This document shows, piece by piece, positions 16,840 to 24,983 of a stretch of 64,000 bases of DNA; the stretch's first letter is position 1, and the number at the start of each line of letters is the position of its first letter. The notes under the pieces are model-generated. The model was not told the DNA's origin. It saw only the letters and a program-made list of their open reading frames with translations, and made no database searches. The position numbers and the translations under genes were made by a program. This DNA is from Vallitaleaceae bacterium 9-2 (lineage in GTDB: Bacteria > Bacillota > Clostridia > Lachnospirales > Vallitaleaceae), in NCBI GenBank assembly GCA_038396585.1, contig CP121691.1:2914001-2978000 (forward strand), read 5' to 3'.

Positions 16840-18612
16840 CTATTCCGTGTCATTTTCCTTTTTATGCATTAAAAAATACAAGTAAAAACATGTGCCTTTT
16901 TCGACTTCCGATTCGACCTTAATCCATCCTTTGTGGAGTTCCATAATCTCTTTTGCAATCGCCAATCCTAAGCCGGTACCGCCCATAGCTCGTGATCTAG
17001 CCTTATCTACCCGATAGAACCGATCAAAAATATGTTCCAGATCTTCTTGTGGAATTCCCATTCCTGTATCGCGTATCTCAATGACATAATAAACCCCATC
17101 ATTAATTAATCGAACTTGAACATCTGCTCCTTCCGGACTATATTTAACTGCATTGGATAAAATATTTTTGATAACTTGTTCAATTCGATTTGCATCACCT
17201 AATATCTGCGCATCCTCTTCCATAATCTGACAATCCAAATGTTGATTTTTCTTTTTTACATGTATCTCATAGTTTTTGGCAATCGTTTGGAGCAAATGAG
17301 CCAAATTGATTTCACTACGGTTAAAGCTTGTTTTTTGACTATCCAGTTTAGATAACTCTAACAAGTCTTGAACTAGATTCGTCATTCGATCACTTTCTTT
17401 ATTGATAACACCAAGAAAACGTTCTGCTACTTCTAAGTCTTCAAGCGCACCTTCTAACAGCGTCTCAGCATAGCTTTTAATCGTTGTAAGCGGTGTCCTT
17501 AGCTCATGGCTAACATTTGCCACAAATTCCTTTTGCATCTTTTCAAGTTTCTTATGTTCTGTAATATCTTGAATAACACAAATAACCCCTTGAATAATCC
17601 CATCTGTATCAATATACTTGGCAAAGTCAATACTATAATAGGCTTCATCCAATGTTACTGTTAGTTTTCTTTGTTTGGTTTCAACATCACTTAAGACTTT
17701 TTCAAAAGATATCTTAAGTTTTGTTCCAAAAATATCATTAAAGGATAATGCGTTTTTTATTCTGAGCATTCGAATCGAAGCCGGATTATAATGTATAAGT
17801 ATACCAAAATTATCAAACACTAAAATCCCATCTGTCATATGGGTTATCACTGTTTCCATTTTGTTTTTTTCACTAGCGATCTGTGCCAACGTCTCATTGA
17901 GTGAAAAAGCCATCCGGTTAAAGTTCGTTGTCAGTTCACCAATCTCATCATCTGAATACACTTCAATCGGGTTTTTTAACTCCCCTTTTGACATTTCTCT
18001 AGCTTTTTTTGTCAACGCTATAATGGGTTTCGTCAAAAATGCTGAAAATAAAAACGCCAAAATAACGGATAAAATAATAGCCATCAAAACAGCCAGCGCA
18101 ATAACACTTGCCATTGCTGATACTTTATCTTGAACCTGTGCTGTTGATGCTAAAACATAAATCACATATATGACATTATTGTTCTTAATAATGGGACGCG
18201 CATAGCCTAAGTAAGTTGTTGAATCTTTAGACAGATGCACTTCGTCCAGTTCTTCAATCTGGGAGTTGGTAAGAGCTGCCATGACCTGTGCCGTATTAAA
18301 ACGTTGCTCTTCTGTTGATACCGCTTGGGTATATACAATTCCGCCTTTTTCATCCAGCAAATAGACTCTGCCTTTAAGTAATACAGATTGCTCTTCAATC
18401 ATCTCTATGATATGACCTTCTATTTCACTGGAAGGTAAATCAATGATGACTGAAGAATATACTGAGTTCGCCGTAGCTACAAGTTCTTCTCGAATAATAT
18501 TATATTCATAATTTTTTGTTTGATAGACAATCAGCATTCCTGAGATAATCATTACGATGACCACTAAAAGGACAAAAATACTGACCATGCGCCATTTAAT
18601 ACTTCGCGTCAT
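16840..18612 (-). CDS. walK: WalK sensor histidine kinase
   Basis: A 590-residue membrane kinase controlling cell-wall metabolism through WalR. Order: membrane span 10-30, extracytoplasmic sensor 31-162 (Cache/PAS-like), membrane span 165-190, HAMP 191-245, PAS about 250-352, HisKA with phospho-accepting His369 (VSHELRTPL), and an HATPase domain with DTGMGIPQEDLEHIFDRFYR and GGTGLGLAIAK. This is the full WalK architecture with the cytoplasmic PAS. The gene starts 42 bases after walR. Confidence 0.92.
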   Translation of the reverse strand: MTRSIKWRMVSIFVLLVVIVMIISGMLIVYQTKNYEYNIIREELVATANSVYSSVIIDLPSSEIEGHIIEMIEEQSVLLKGRVYLLDEKGGIVYTQAVSTEEQRFNTAQVMAALTNSQIEELDEVHLSKDSTTYLGYARPIIKNNNVIYVIYVLASTAQVQDKVSAMASVIALAVLMAIILSVILAFLFSAFLTKPIIALTKKAREMSKGELKNPIEVYSDDEIGELTTNFNRMAFSLNETLAQIASEKNKMETVITHMTDGILVFDNFGILIHYNPASIRMLRIKNALSFNDIFGTKLKISFEKVLSDVETKQRKLTVTLDEAYYSIDFAKYIDTDGIIQGVICVIQDITEHKKLEKMQKEFVANVSHELRTPLTTIKSYAETLLEGALEDLEVAERFLGVINKESDRMTNLVQDLLELSKLDSQKTSFNRSEINLAHLLQTIAKNYEIHVKKKNQHLDCQIMEEDAQILGDANRIEQVIKNILSNAVKYSPEGADVQVRLINDGVYYVIEIRDTGMGIPQEDLEHIFDRFYRVDKARSRAMGGTGLGLAIAKEIMELHKGWIKVESEVEKGTCFYLYFLMHKKENDTE

Positions 18613-18654
18613 AAGTTTTCCACCTATTTAAGATTTAACTTCACATCTTAACTA

Positions 18655-19350
18655 TTAGTCTTTAAAGTAATATCCGATACCGCGCTTCGTAATGATAAAT
18701 CTTGGATTACTCGGTTCATCCTCGATTTTTTCACGCAATCGTCGAACGGTAACATCCACTGTTCTTACATCCCCATAATATTCATATCCCCACACTTGCT
18801 CCAACAGCTGTTCTCTTGAAAAGATCTGTTGCTTTTGGGATGCCAAAAATTTAAGCAGTTCATATTCACGAACCGTTAACTCAATAATTTGTCCGTTCTT
18901 ATTGACTTCATACTGGGTCATGTCAATAACCATACCATCAAATTTGAGTATATCGTGCTTTTCTTCTTTTTCCATTTTCAAATTCATGCCTATTCGGCGA
19001 AGGTTTGCTTTAACTCTTGCTATGAGTTCACGCACACCAAAAGGTTTGGTCATGTAATCGTCCGCACCAAATTCCAACCCAAGAATTTTATCCACTTCTT
19101 CTGCCCTTGCTGTTAGCATAATAATAGGGACATTCGAACTTTCACGAATTTTCTTGCATAATGTCAATCCATCCATAACAGGCATCATAATATCCAGCAA
19201 CAATAAATCCGGCGCCTCTTCATTAAAGACGCTTAACCCCTCTTCTCCATTATATGCAGTTACTACATGATACCCTTCTTTTTCAAGATTGAACTTTAAT
19301 ATATCTACAATTGCGTGTTCATCATCTACAACTAATATTTTTTCACTCAT
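18655..19350 (-). CDS. walR: WalR response regulator (OmpR family)
   Basis: A 231-residue response regulator. The receiver has the acidic pocket VVDDEHAI, the phospho-acceptor Asp in LLLDIMMPVMDG, the conserved Lys in ADDYMTKPFGVREL and a winged-helix DNA-binding domain (LTVREYELLKFLA, VDVTVRRLREKIEDEPSNP). WalR proteins bind TGTWAH-N5-TGTWAH direct repeats in front of peptidoglycan hydrolase genes; one such site is seen upstream of the neighbouring M23 gene. The start at 19350 was chosen from GAGGAG upstream. Confidence 0.93.
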   Translation of the reverse strand: MSEKILVVDDEHAIVDILKFNLEKEGYHVVTAYNGEEGLSVFNEEAPDLLLLDIMMPVMDGLTLCKKIRESSNVPIIMLTARAEEVDKILGLEFGADDYMTKPFGVRELIARVKANLRRIGMNLKMEKEEKHDILKFDGMVIDMTQYEVNKNGQIIELTVREYELLKFLASQKQQIFSREQLLEQVWGYEYYGDVRTVDVTVRRLREKIEDEPSNPRFIITKRGIGYYFKD

Positions 19351-19380
19351 ATCCGATTGTCTCCTCTCCATTCTTTTAAT

Positions 19381-19409
19381 ATCATATCAAACTTCATCTC
19401 AAACCACAA
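19381..19409 (-). promoter_or_regulatory. Promoter of the walRK operon
   Basis: Minus strand: TTGTGG, a 17-base spacer, TATGAT, about 30 bases ahead of the walR start and just downstream of the M23 terminator. Confidence 0.55.
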
Positions 19410-19434
19410 GAGGGTTTATCGCGTCATATAGTGC

Positions 19435-19468
19435 AAAACAAAAGCGTCGAATATCGACGCTTTTGTTT
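19435..19468 (-). terminator. Terminator of the M23 peptidase gene
   Basis: A perfect 15-bp stem (AAACAAAAGCGTCGA / TCGACGCTTTTGTTT) with a 3-base ATA loop, followed on the minus strand by GTTTTGC. It separates the peptidase gene from walR. Confidence 0.85.
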
Positions 19469-19504
19469 AATCCCTTTTATTGATATTTGCTTAGCCCAAG
19501 TGGT

Positions 19505-21112
19505 TTACTCCAAATAGTTGATTGGATTTGCTGTCGTCCCGTCAAATCGAATCTCAAAGTGGACATGTGGTCCGGTACTTCGTCCGGTACTTCCCACTTC
19601 TGCAATTTTTTGACCCTGCGCAACTTCTTGTCCAACCTTTGCAGTAACCTTACTTGCATGTGCATATCTCGTCGTAACACCATCCCCATGGTCAATCTCA
19701 ACAAAATATCCATACGTACTACTCTTCCAACCTGCAAAAATAACGGTTCCACCATCTGCTGCAACGATCTCCGTTCCATAGGATACTGCTAAGTCAACTC
19801 CATGGTGGAATGAACCCCAGCGTCGTCCATATGGCGAAGAAATTCTATATCCAGATACCGGGAACATATAACTTCCAGTCGCTCCTTTTACAGGAAATGG
19901 TTTTGATCCTTTTGATACAATTTTATCTTGTGGTTCTTTAATAACCTTTTTTCCAATAATCTCTCTTGAATCTTCAGTTCCGTTGATTTGCGTCACTAAA
20001 GCCGTAATCTCAACTGTACCATCGCTACCATTATCAATAACCTTTTCACTTCCAATGTACACATCTGGATCTTTTTGATAGATCACATCACGTGCAATAG
20101 GCTCTGTATAGATTACTTCTACTTTGGTTTCAACTTTAATCTCCGGTTCAGGAACCATAACAACTACTTCATCCCCTATTTGGATGCTTCGCTCTTTTTC
20201 CTTTAACCCTGGATTTAATGCATAAAGCTCACTTAGCTTCATATCATTTGCACTCGCAATAACCGAAGGACTATCTCCTGGTTGAATAGAATACATTTTT
20301 GCTTTTTCATTTTCTTTTGTAATTAACCCTGTTGCCATTTCAACATCTACAATGTCATTAGGATTAATATACGTTTCTACGACGGCGATATCTTCTGAAA
20401 ACTCTACTGCCACCATCTTGCCTTGGCTTTCAGGTGTAGCTGCCTCATCACTCTGTTCATCTGCCTCGCCCTGTCCAGCTGTAACTAATGCCATCGATTC
20501 ACTTGACATGTCTTTCATAAGTACTTTGGGCGTTAATATCATCGAATTATATTCATTAAGGTCTAAATCAATCTCTAGTGCAACATCGGTCTTAATAAAA
20601 TGACGCTGCGCATTTTCCAATACTTCTTTAACTGCCTGTTCACTTTCTAGAACAACTGTAAAGTCATCTCCTATTCGCATTACATAACCTTTTTGTTTGA
20701 TGACATCCAAACTGTTATACAGTTCTTCTTGTAAGCCTAAGGCAATTGTTTTGGTATCTAATGTCAGCATGCCTTCTCGAACCGGTATCAATGCAGGTTC
20801 CGGTACAATTTCCGGATCATAGCCAAGCTCTTGGACTAATCCATCATATGCAATGCCTAACAACGCTTCAATATCTTCTTCTTGAGCTACAACCCCTAAC
20901 TCTTTTCCATTATAAACAACTTGGTACCCAATAATCGGGGCTTCTTGCTCTATCGTAACACCATTTTCATCAATGGTTTGAACACTTAACATATCTTGTT
21001 TAGGTGAAAATTGAACAACTGTTGCAATCGTTAAAAATGCACCTACCGATAAAAAAACTTCTTTTTTATATTTCATAAAGAAGTTCTCTCTAAATTTCGG
21101 GACTCCGTACAT
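19505..21112 (-). CDS. M23 peptidoglycan endopeptidase with LysM and G5 domains
   Basis: A 535-residue exported or membrane-anchored cell-wall hydrolase. A hydrophobic segment at residues 17-32 follows a basic start. LysM lies at about 290-337 (YSIQPGDSPSVIASAND), a G5 domain at about 343-415, and the M23 (lysostaphin-like) domain at about 430-535 with zinc ligands in HHGVDLA and HVHFEIR. It probably cleaves peptide cross-links in peptidoglycan. The start has GGAGG seven bases upstream. It lies immediately upstream of walRK but in its own terminated unit, with a WalR-box match in the promoter region. Confidence 0.93.
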   Translation of the reverse strand: MYGVPKFRENFFMKYKKEVFLSVGAFLTIATVVQFSPKQDMLSVQTIDENGVTIEQEAPIIGYQVVYNGKELGVVAQEEDIEALLGIAYDGLVQELGYDPEIVPEPALIPVREGMLTLDTKTIALGLQEELYNSLDVIKQKGYVMRIGDDFTVVLESEQAVKEVLENAQRHFIKTDVALEIDLDLNEYNSMILTPKVLMKDMSSESMALVTAGQGEADEQSDEAATPESQGKMVAVEFSEDIAVVETYINPNDIVDVEMATGLITKENEKAKMYSIQPGDSPSVIASANDMKLSELYALNPGLKEKERSIQIGDEVVVMVPEPEIKVETKVEVIYTEPIARDVIYQKDPDVYIGSEKVIDNGSDGTVEITALVTQINGTEDSREIIGKKVIKEPQDKIVSKGSKPFPVKGATGSYMFPVSGYRISSPYGRRWGSFHHGVDLAVSYGTEIVAADGGTVIFAGWKSSTYGYFVEIDHGDGVTTRYAHASKVTAKVGQEVAQGQKIAEVGSTGRSTGPHVHFEIRFDGTTANPINYLE

Positions 21113-21196
21113 ATGTTATCCTCCATGCTTCATAGTAGTATTTATTTCGTGTTATACGTGTATATTCAATTGTTGTCATTATGCTTAAGTCATGTT

Positions 21197-21213
21197 TGTA
21201 ATATTTCTGTAAC
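21197..21213 (+). promoter_or_regulatory. WalR-box match
   Basis: TGTAATATTTCTGTAAC, a perfect fit to the published WalR consensus TGTWAH-N5-TGTWAH, read on the plus strand. It lies just downstream of the -10 element of the minus-strand M23 promoter, a position more suited to repression or roadblocking than activation. Confidence 0.6.
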
Positions 21214-21224
21214 ATTCCTATATC

Positions 21225-21253
21225 ATATTAGCATAGATTATGATTAATGTAAA
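21225..21253 (-). promoter_or_regulatory. Promoter of the M23 peptidase gene
   Basis: Minus strand: TTTACA, a 17-base spacer, TAATAT; the expected transcript start is near 21218, leaving a 5' untranslated region of about 105 bases. Confidence 0.6.
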
Positions 21254-21256
21254 GAT

Positions 21257-21295
21257 AAGGAAGTCGATTTAGGTAATAATTCCTTCAACTTCCTT
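21257..21295 (-). terminator. Possible terminator hairpin after cbp
   Basis: An 11-bp stem with one G-U pair on the minus strand (AAGGAAGTTGA / TCGACTTCCTT) around a 17-base loop, 72 bases past the cbp stop. The bases after it (ATCTTTACATT) are only weakly U-rich, so efficiency is doubtful. The M23 -35 element begins right after it. Confidence 0.4.
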
Positions 21296-21366
21296 GTCCA
21301 TCGTCTTTATTACTAATTTTTCCGTCTTTTTTTAGTCATTTAGCACAATCAGAAATTTGCTTGTCA

Positions 21367-23799
21367 TTACATGACGACCTCTACATGAATGACTTCCTTA
21401 GATTCCATCATCGGTATGACTGTACCTTCGATTGGGCTCTTATTCACTTGAATTTGCGAGACCCCTTTTGACTTATTGTTAGGGTTTTTGACTGTTATAT
21501 GGTACGTTGTTCCTCTAAAGCGACGTGTGACACTATAATGTTTCCAATTTTTCGGAATACACGGATCAATCAATAATCCATCATAGTGAGGCTTCACACC
21601 TAGAATTGCTTGTGTAATCGTTACGTAGTTCCATGCAGCCGTACCTGTTAACCATGCATTTTTTGCTTCGCCATGGTTTTTCGCATCTTTTCCTGCAATC
21701 ATCTGTGAATATACATACGGTTCGGTTCGATGTATATCGCTTATTTCTTCCAAATATGCGGGGCAAATTTTTCGATATATTTCAAACGCCTTGTCTCCTC
21801 GTCCTACTTTTGCTTCTGCACAAGCTACCCAAGGGTTGTTATGGCAAAAAATCCCTCCATTTTCTTTGTATCCCGGCGGATAAGATGAGATCTCTCCTAA
21901 CTCTAGCTGATACGAGGTATATGCAGGCTGATTAAGCACCATTCCATAATCCGTATCTAAATAAGCCCATGCACTATCTAATGCTTTGATGGCTTCACCT
22001 GTCTCAATTCCTATATTTCCCATTACACACATTCCTTGAGGTTCAATAAATATCTTGCCTTCTTCGCACGCTGTTGATCCTACCTTTTGACCTTTTGCAT
22101 CATAAGCCCGTAAAAACCATTGTCCATCATAGCCATGTTCTAAAACCACTTCTCGCATTTTTTTAATCGCCTGTTCTGCACGAAGTGCTTCTTGTGTTTC
22201 TCCTCTTCGTTGACATAGTTCCACATATTCCGGCCCAATAAACGCAAACATCCCTGCAATAAATACCGATTCTGCCGTTAATCCATCGGTTCCGTTATTC
22301 GCCGTTTGGAATGATTCTCCTGGTGTCGTTGAATAGCAGTTTAAGTTTAAGCAATCGTTCCAATCGGCTCTTCCAATCAATGGTAATCCATGGGGTCCCA
22401 AGTTATTGAGCACATGGTTAAACGATCGTTTTAGATGCTCCATCATCGTTGCAGATAAACTAGCGTCATTTTCAAAGGGTACCTGTTCATCGAGCAACTC
22501 AAAATCGCCTGTTTCCTTGATATAAGTTGCTACAGCCAGAACCATCCACAGCGGATCATCATTAAACCCACTTCCCAAATCATGATTTCCTTTTTTGGTT
22601 AAGGGTTGGTACTGATGATATGCGCCTCCATCACGAAGCTGTGTAGAAGCCAAATCAATCAACCGTTCTCTGGCACGCTTAGGCAATTGATGTACAAATC
22701 CTAAAACATCTTGGTTTGAATCTCGAAAGCCCATGCCTCGTCCAACCCCTGACTCAAAATATGAAGCACTTCGTGAAAGGTTAAATGTCACCATACATTG
22801 GTAAGCATTCCATATATTCACCATACGATTCACTTTTTCATCTTCGGTCTTGACACTGTACGCCGATAGCAGTTGTGTCCATTTGTCTTTTAACTGTTTA
22901 AGGGCCTGCTGTACCTGTTCTGATGTCAAAAACTTATTTTTCATCATATACGCTTTAGCTTTATTAATAATTCCTGGTCGCTCCCATTTATTTTCTTTGT
23001 TTTCAATATATCCGAGCACAAAAATATATGATACACTTTTTCCCGCTTCAAGGACAGTATGCAAATGATGGGATGCTATTGGCGACCAACCACTGGCGAT
23101 ACTATTTTTAGATTGCCTGTTAAAAACAACCTCCGGCTTAGACACATCCCCATATAAGCCAATAAACTGTTCCCGATCGGTATCATACCCTTGCACAGAC
23201 TGATTCACCGAAAAAAAGGAAAAATGGTCACGCCGCTCACGATATTCTGTTTTATGAAAAATCGTATTCTCTTCGACTTCAACTTCCCCCGTACTATAAT
23301 TACGTTGAAAATTAGTCATATCATCTAATGCATCCCATAAGGCAAATTCAATATATGAAAATAAATCAATTGTTTTTTTCTTTGTTCCTTTATTGGTCAG
23401 TACTACCTCATGCACTTCGCATGCTTCTCCCAAGGGAACAAAGGATGTCTGTTGAACCTTCAGGGCATTTTTTTCTGAAGTAATCACACTATATCCTAAG
23501 CCATGACGACATTCATAGTCATCGAGTTCTGTCTTAACCGGCTTATAACCGGGTGACCATGTCACATCATTATCAACAATATAAAAATATCTTCCTTCAT
23601 TATCAATAGGAACATTATTGTAGCGATAGCGAGTTATGCGGCGTAAACGCGCGTCCATGAAGAACGAATAACCGCCAGATGTGTTTGAAAAAAGCGAAAA
23701 ATAATCGTCCATTCCAAAGTAATTTATCCAAGGATATGGTGTTAATGGACTTGTTATAACGTACTCCCTGTTGACATCATCAAAAAAACCGTATTTCAT
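21367..23799 (-). CDS. cbp: Cellobiose phosphorylase (GH94)
   Basis: An 810-residue GH94 enzyme that phosphorolyses cellobiose to glucose 1-phosphate and glucose in the cytoplasm, saving ATP. The N-terminus ([37 protein letters not shown]) and length match clostridial cellobiose phosphorylases (about 810 residues) rather than chitobiose or laminaribiose enzymes. The catalytic acid is the Asp in [12 protein letters not shown]. No signal peptide is present. It is encoded 21 bases after a lacI-type gene, which very likely controls it. Other GH94 specificity cannot be fully excluded. Confidence 0.9.
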   Translation of the reverse strand: MKYGFFDDVNREYVITSPLTPYPWINYFGMDDYFSLFSNTSGGYSFFMDARLRRITRYRYNNVPIDNEGRYFYIVDNDVTWSPGYKPVKTELDDYECRHGLGYSVITSEKNALKVQQTSFVPLGEACEVHEVVLTNKGTKKKTIDLFSYIEFALWDALDDMTNFQRNYSTGEVEVEENTIFHKTEYRERRDHFSFFSVNQSVQGYDTDREQFIGLYGDVSKPEVVFNRQSKNSIASGWSPIASHHLHTVLEAGKSVSYIFVLGYIENKENKWERPGIINKAKAYMMKNKFLTSEQVQQALKQLKDKWTQLLSAYSVKTEDEKVNRMVNIWNAYQCMVTFNLSRSASYFESGVGRGMGFRDSNQDVLGFVHQLPKRARERLIDLASTQLRDGGAYHQYQPLTKKGNHDLGSGFNDDPLWMVLAVATYIKETGDFELLDEQVPFENDASLSATMMEHLKRSFNHVLNNLGPHGLPLIGRADWNDCLNLNCYSTTPGESFQTANNGTDGLTAESVFIAGMFAFIGPEYVELCQRRGETQEALRAEQAIKKMREVVLEHGYDGQWFLRAYDAKGQKVGSTACEEGKIFIEPQGMCVMGNIGIETGEAIKALDSAWAYLDTDYGMVLNQPAYTSYQLELGEISSYPPGYKENGGIFCHNNPWVACAEAKVGRGDKAFEIYRKICPAYLEEISDIHRTEPYVYSQMIAGKDAKNHGEAKNAWLTGTAAWNYVTITQAILGVKPHYDGLLIDPCIPKNWKHYSVTRRFRGTTYHITVKNPNNKSKGVSQIQVNKSPIEGTVIPMMESKEVIHVEVVM

Positions 23800-23820
23800 T
23801 TTTTCTCCTCCTTAAAATCC

Positions 23821-24873
23821 TTAAAGTGTATGTACTGTATCACGTTCAATAAGTTCAAATGCAAAATTATATATGTTATCATCTCCTGTTTTTTGCTCTT
23901 TCATGAGATGTTTATGAATGGCTTCAACTGATGTTTGGGACATCGCAAAATAGTCCGGACACATTGTTGTTAGTTTAGGTTGCATTAAAGCCCCCGTCTT
24001 TGTATTGTCAAATCCTATAAAACTAACTTTTTCAGGTACTTTGATACCATGTTTTTGCAAACATTCCATAGCCGCAATTGCCATATAATCATTCGCACAT
24101 ATGTATACTGTCGGAAGCATTTTTTTTGCAATAGCTTCTTCCATTTGCTGGCTTGTTTTACTTTGATTAAATTCTCCTTCTAATATATATGCATCGCAAA
24201 AGGTTAACCCAAGTTTTTTAATCGCGTCGAGATAGCCTCTGTAGCGGATTGAAGCTGAGCGTGTCTTTTCAATTCCCTTTATGAAACCGATTTTTTTATG
24301 TCCTTGCTCTTTTAAATAGCTTACCGCGTAAACGGCTGCTTCATAATCCATTGCGTTGATCACTGTCATACGTTCTTGGTTCAAATATTTTTTAGGAATC
24401 TGTGTTGGTTCCATATCCATAACCACCATATGTTGACATATTTCTTCTTTTAAAATGTGGTTCAAGCTGTCACTTCGGGTTCCAATAAGTATCCCTCCAT
24501 CAACTCTTTGTTCACAAAAAGCACTAGCAATTTTCTTGTAGTCTTTGGCACATGTTATGGTTTGAACAAGAACATAATATCCTTTACTGTTGGCAATATC
24601 GATAATCGTTTCTAAATAAGCCGTAAAAAAATCATTGTGATGCAGTTGTTTTTGACTTCCAGGTGCTTCATCCATAATCAAAAAAACACCAATCGTATCA
24701 CTACGTTTTCCTGCAAGCGTTCGTGCATAAGCATTTGGATGGTATTTGTACTTTTCAATCGCTTCAAGTACTTTCTTTCGCGTTTCATCCGTTACATTAG
24801 GATAATTATTGATTACACGTGATACTGTACTTCTAGATACACCAACTAATTTTGCAATTTCTTCACTTTTCAT
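23821..24873 (-). CDS. LacI-family repressor of the cellobiose phosphorylase unit
   Basis: A 350-residue LacI/GalR regulator. The N-terminal helix-turn-helix is SEEIAKLVGVSRSTVSRVIN and the hinge region FHPNAYARTLAG-like (HPNAYARTLAGKRSDTIGVF). The C-terminal periplasmic-binding-protein fold includes ANDYMAIAAMECLQKHG and FIGFDNTKTGALMQPKLTTM. The first gene of the unit, it is probably autoregulated through the ACGCGT-centred site at its transcript start. The inducer is unknown; cellobiose or a breakdown product is the obvious guess. Confidence 0.88.
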   Translation of the reverse strand: MKSEEIAKLVGVSRSTVSRVINNYPNVTDETRKKVLEAIEKYKYHPNAYARTLAGKRSDTIGVFLIMDEAPGSQKQLHHNDFFTAYLETIIDIANSKGYYVLVQTITCAKDYKKIASAFCEQRVDGGILIGTRSDSLNHILKEEICQHMVVMDMEPTQIPKKYLNQERMTVINAMDYEAAVYAVSYLKEQGHKKIGFIKGIEKTRSASIRYRGYLDAIKKLGLTFCDAYILEGEFNQSKTSQQMEEAIAKKMLPTVYICANDYMAIAAMECLQKHGIKVPEKVSFIGFDNTKTGALMQPKLTTMCPDYFAMSQTSVEAIHKHLMKEQKTGDDNIYNFAFELIERDTVHTL

Positions 24874-24913
24874 CTATATTCTCCTTAACTCAAACCCATA
24901 ATTATCAACTATG

Positions 24914-24924
24914 AACACGCGTTT
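24914..24924. promoter_or_regulatory. Candidate LacI-type operator
   Basis: AACACGCGTTT, a near-palindrome centred on CG as in most LacI-family sites, lying directly downstream of the -10 element of the lacI-cbp promoter, at about the transcript start. Confidence 0.5.
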
Positions 24925-24953
24925 ATTATAATGCAAAAAAGAGGAGAAGTCAA
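24925..24953 (-). promoter_or_regulatory. Promoter of lacI-cbp, embedded in the gal terminator
   Basis: Minus strand: TTGACT, a 17-base spacer, TATAAT, close to consensus. The -35 lies in the loop and 3' arm of the galET terminator, and the terminator T-run forms part of the spacer. Confidence 0.7.
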
Positions 24954-24964
24954 CGACTTCTCCT
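24935..24964 (-). terminator. Terminator of the gal operon
   Basis: Minus strand: AGGAGAAGTC, loop GTT, GACTTCTCCT, then C and six T. A perfect 10-bp stem 20 bases past the galET stop codon. Confidence 0.88.
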
Positions 24965-24983
24965 ACAAAAACCATCGGTTTAT

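Noticed and set aside
21257-21295. Riboswitch in the leader of the M23 peptidase gene
   Set aside because: The hairpin lies upstream of the inferred transcript start, and no known riboswitch motif was recognised by eye.
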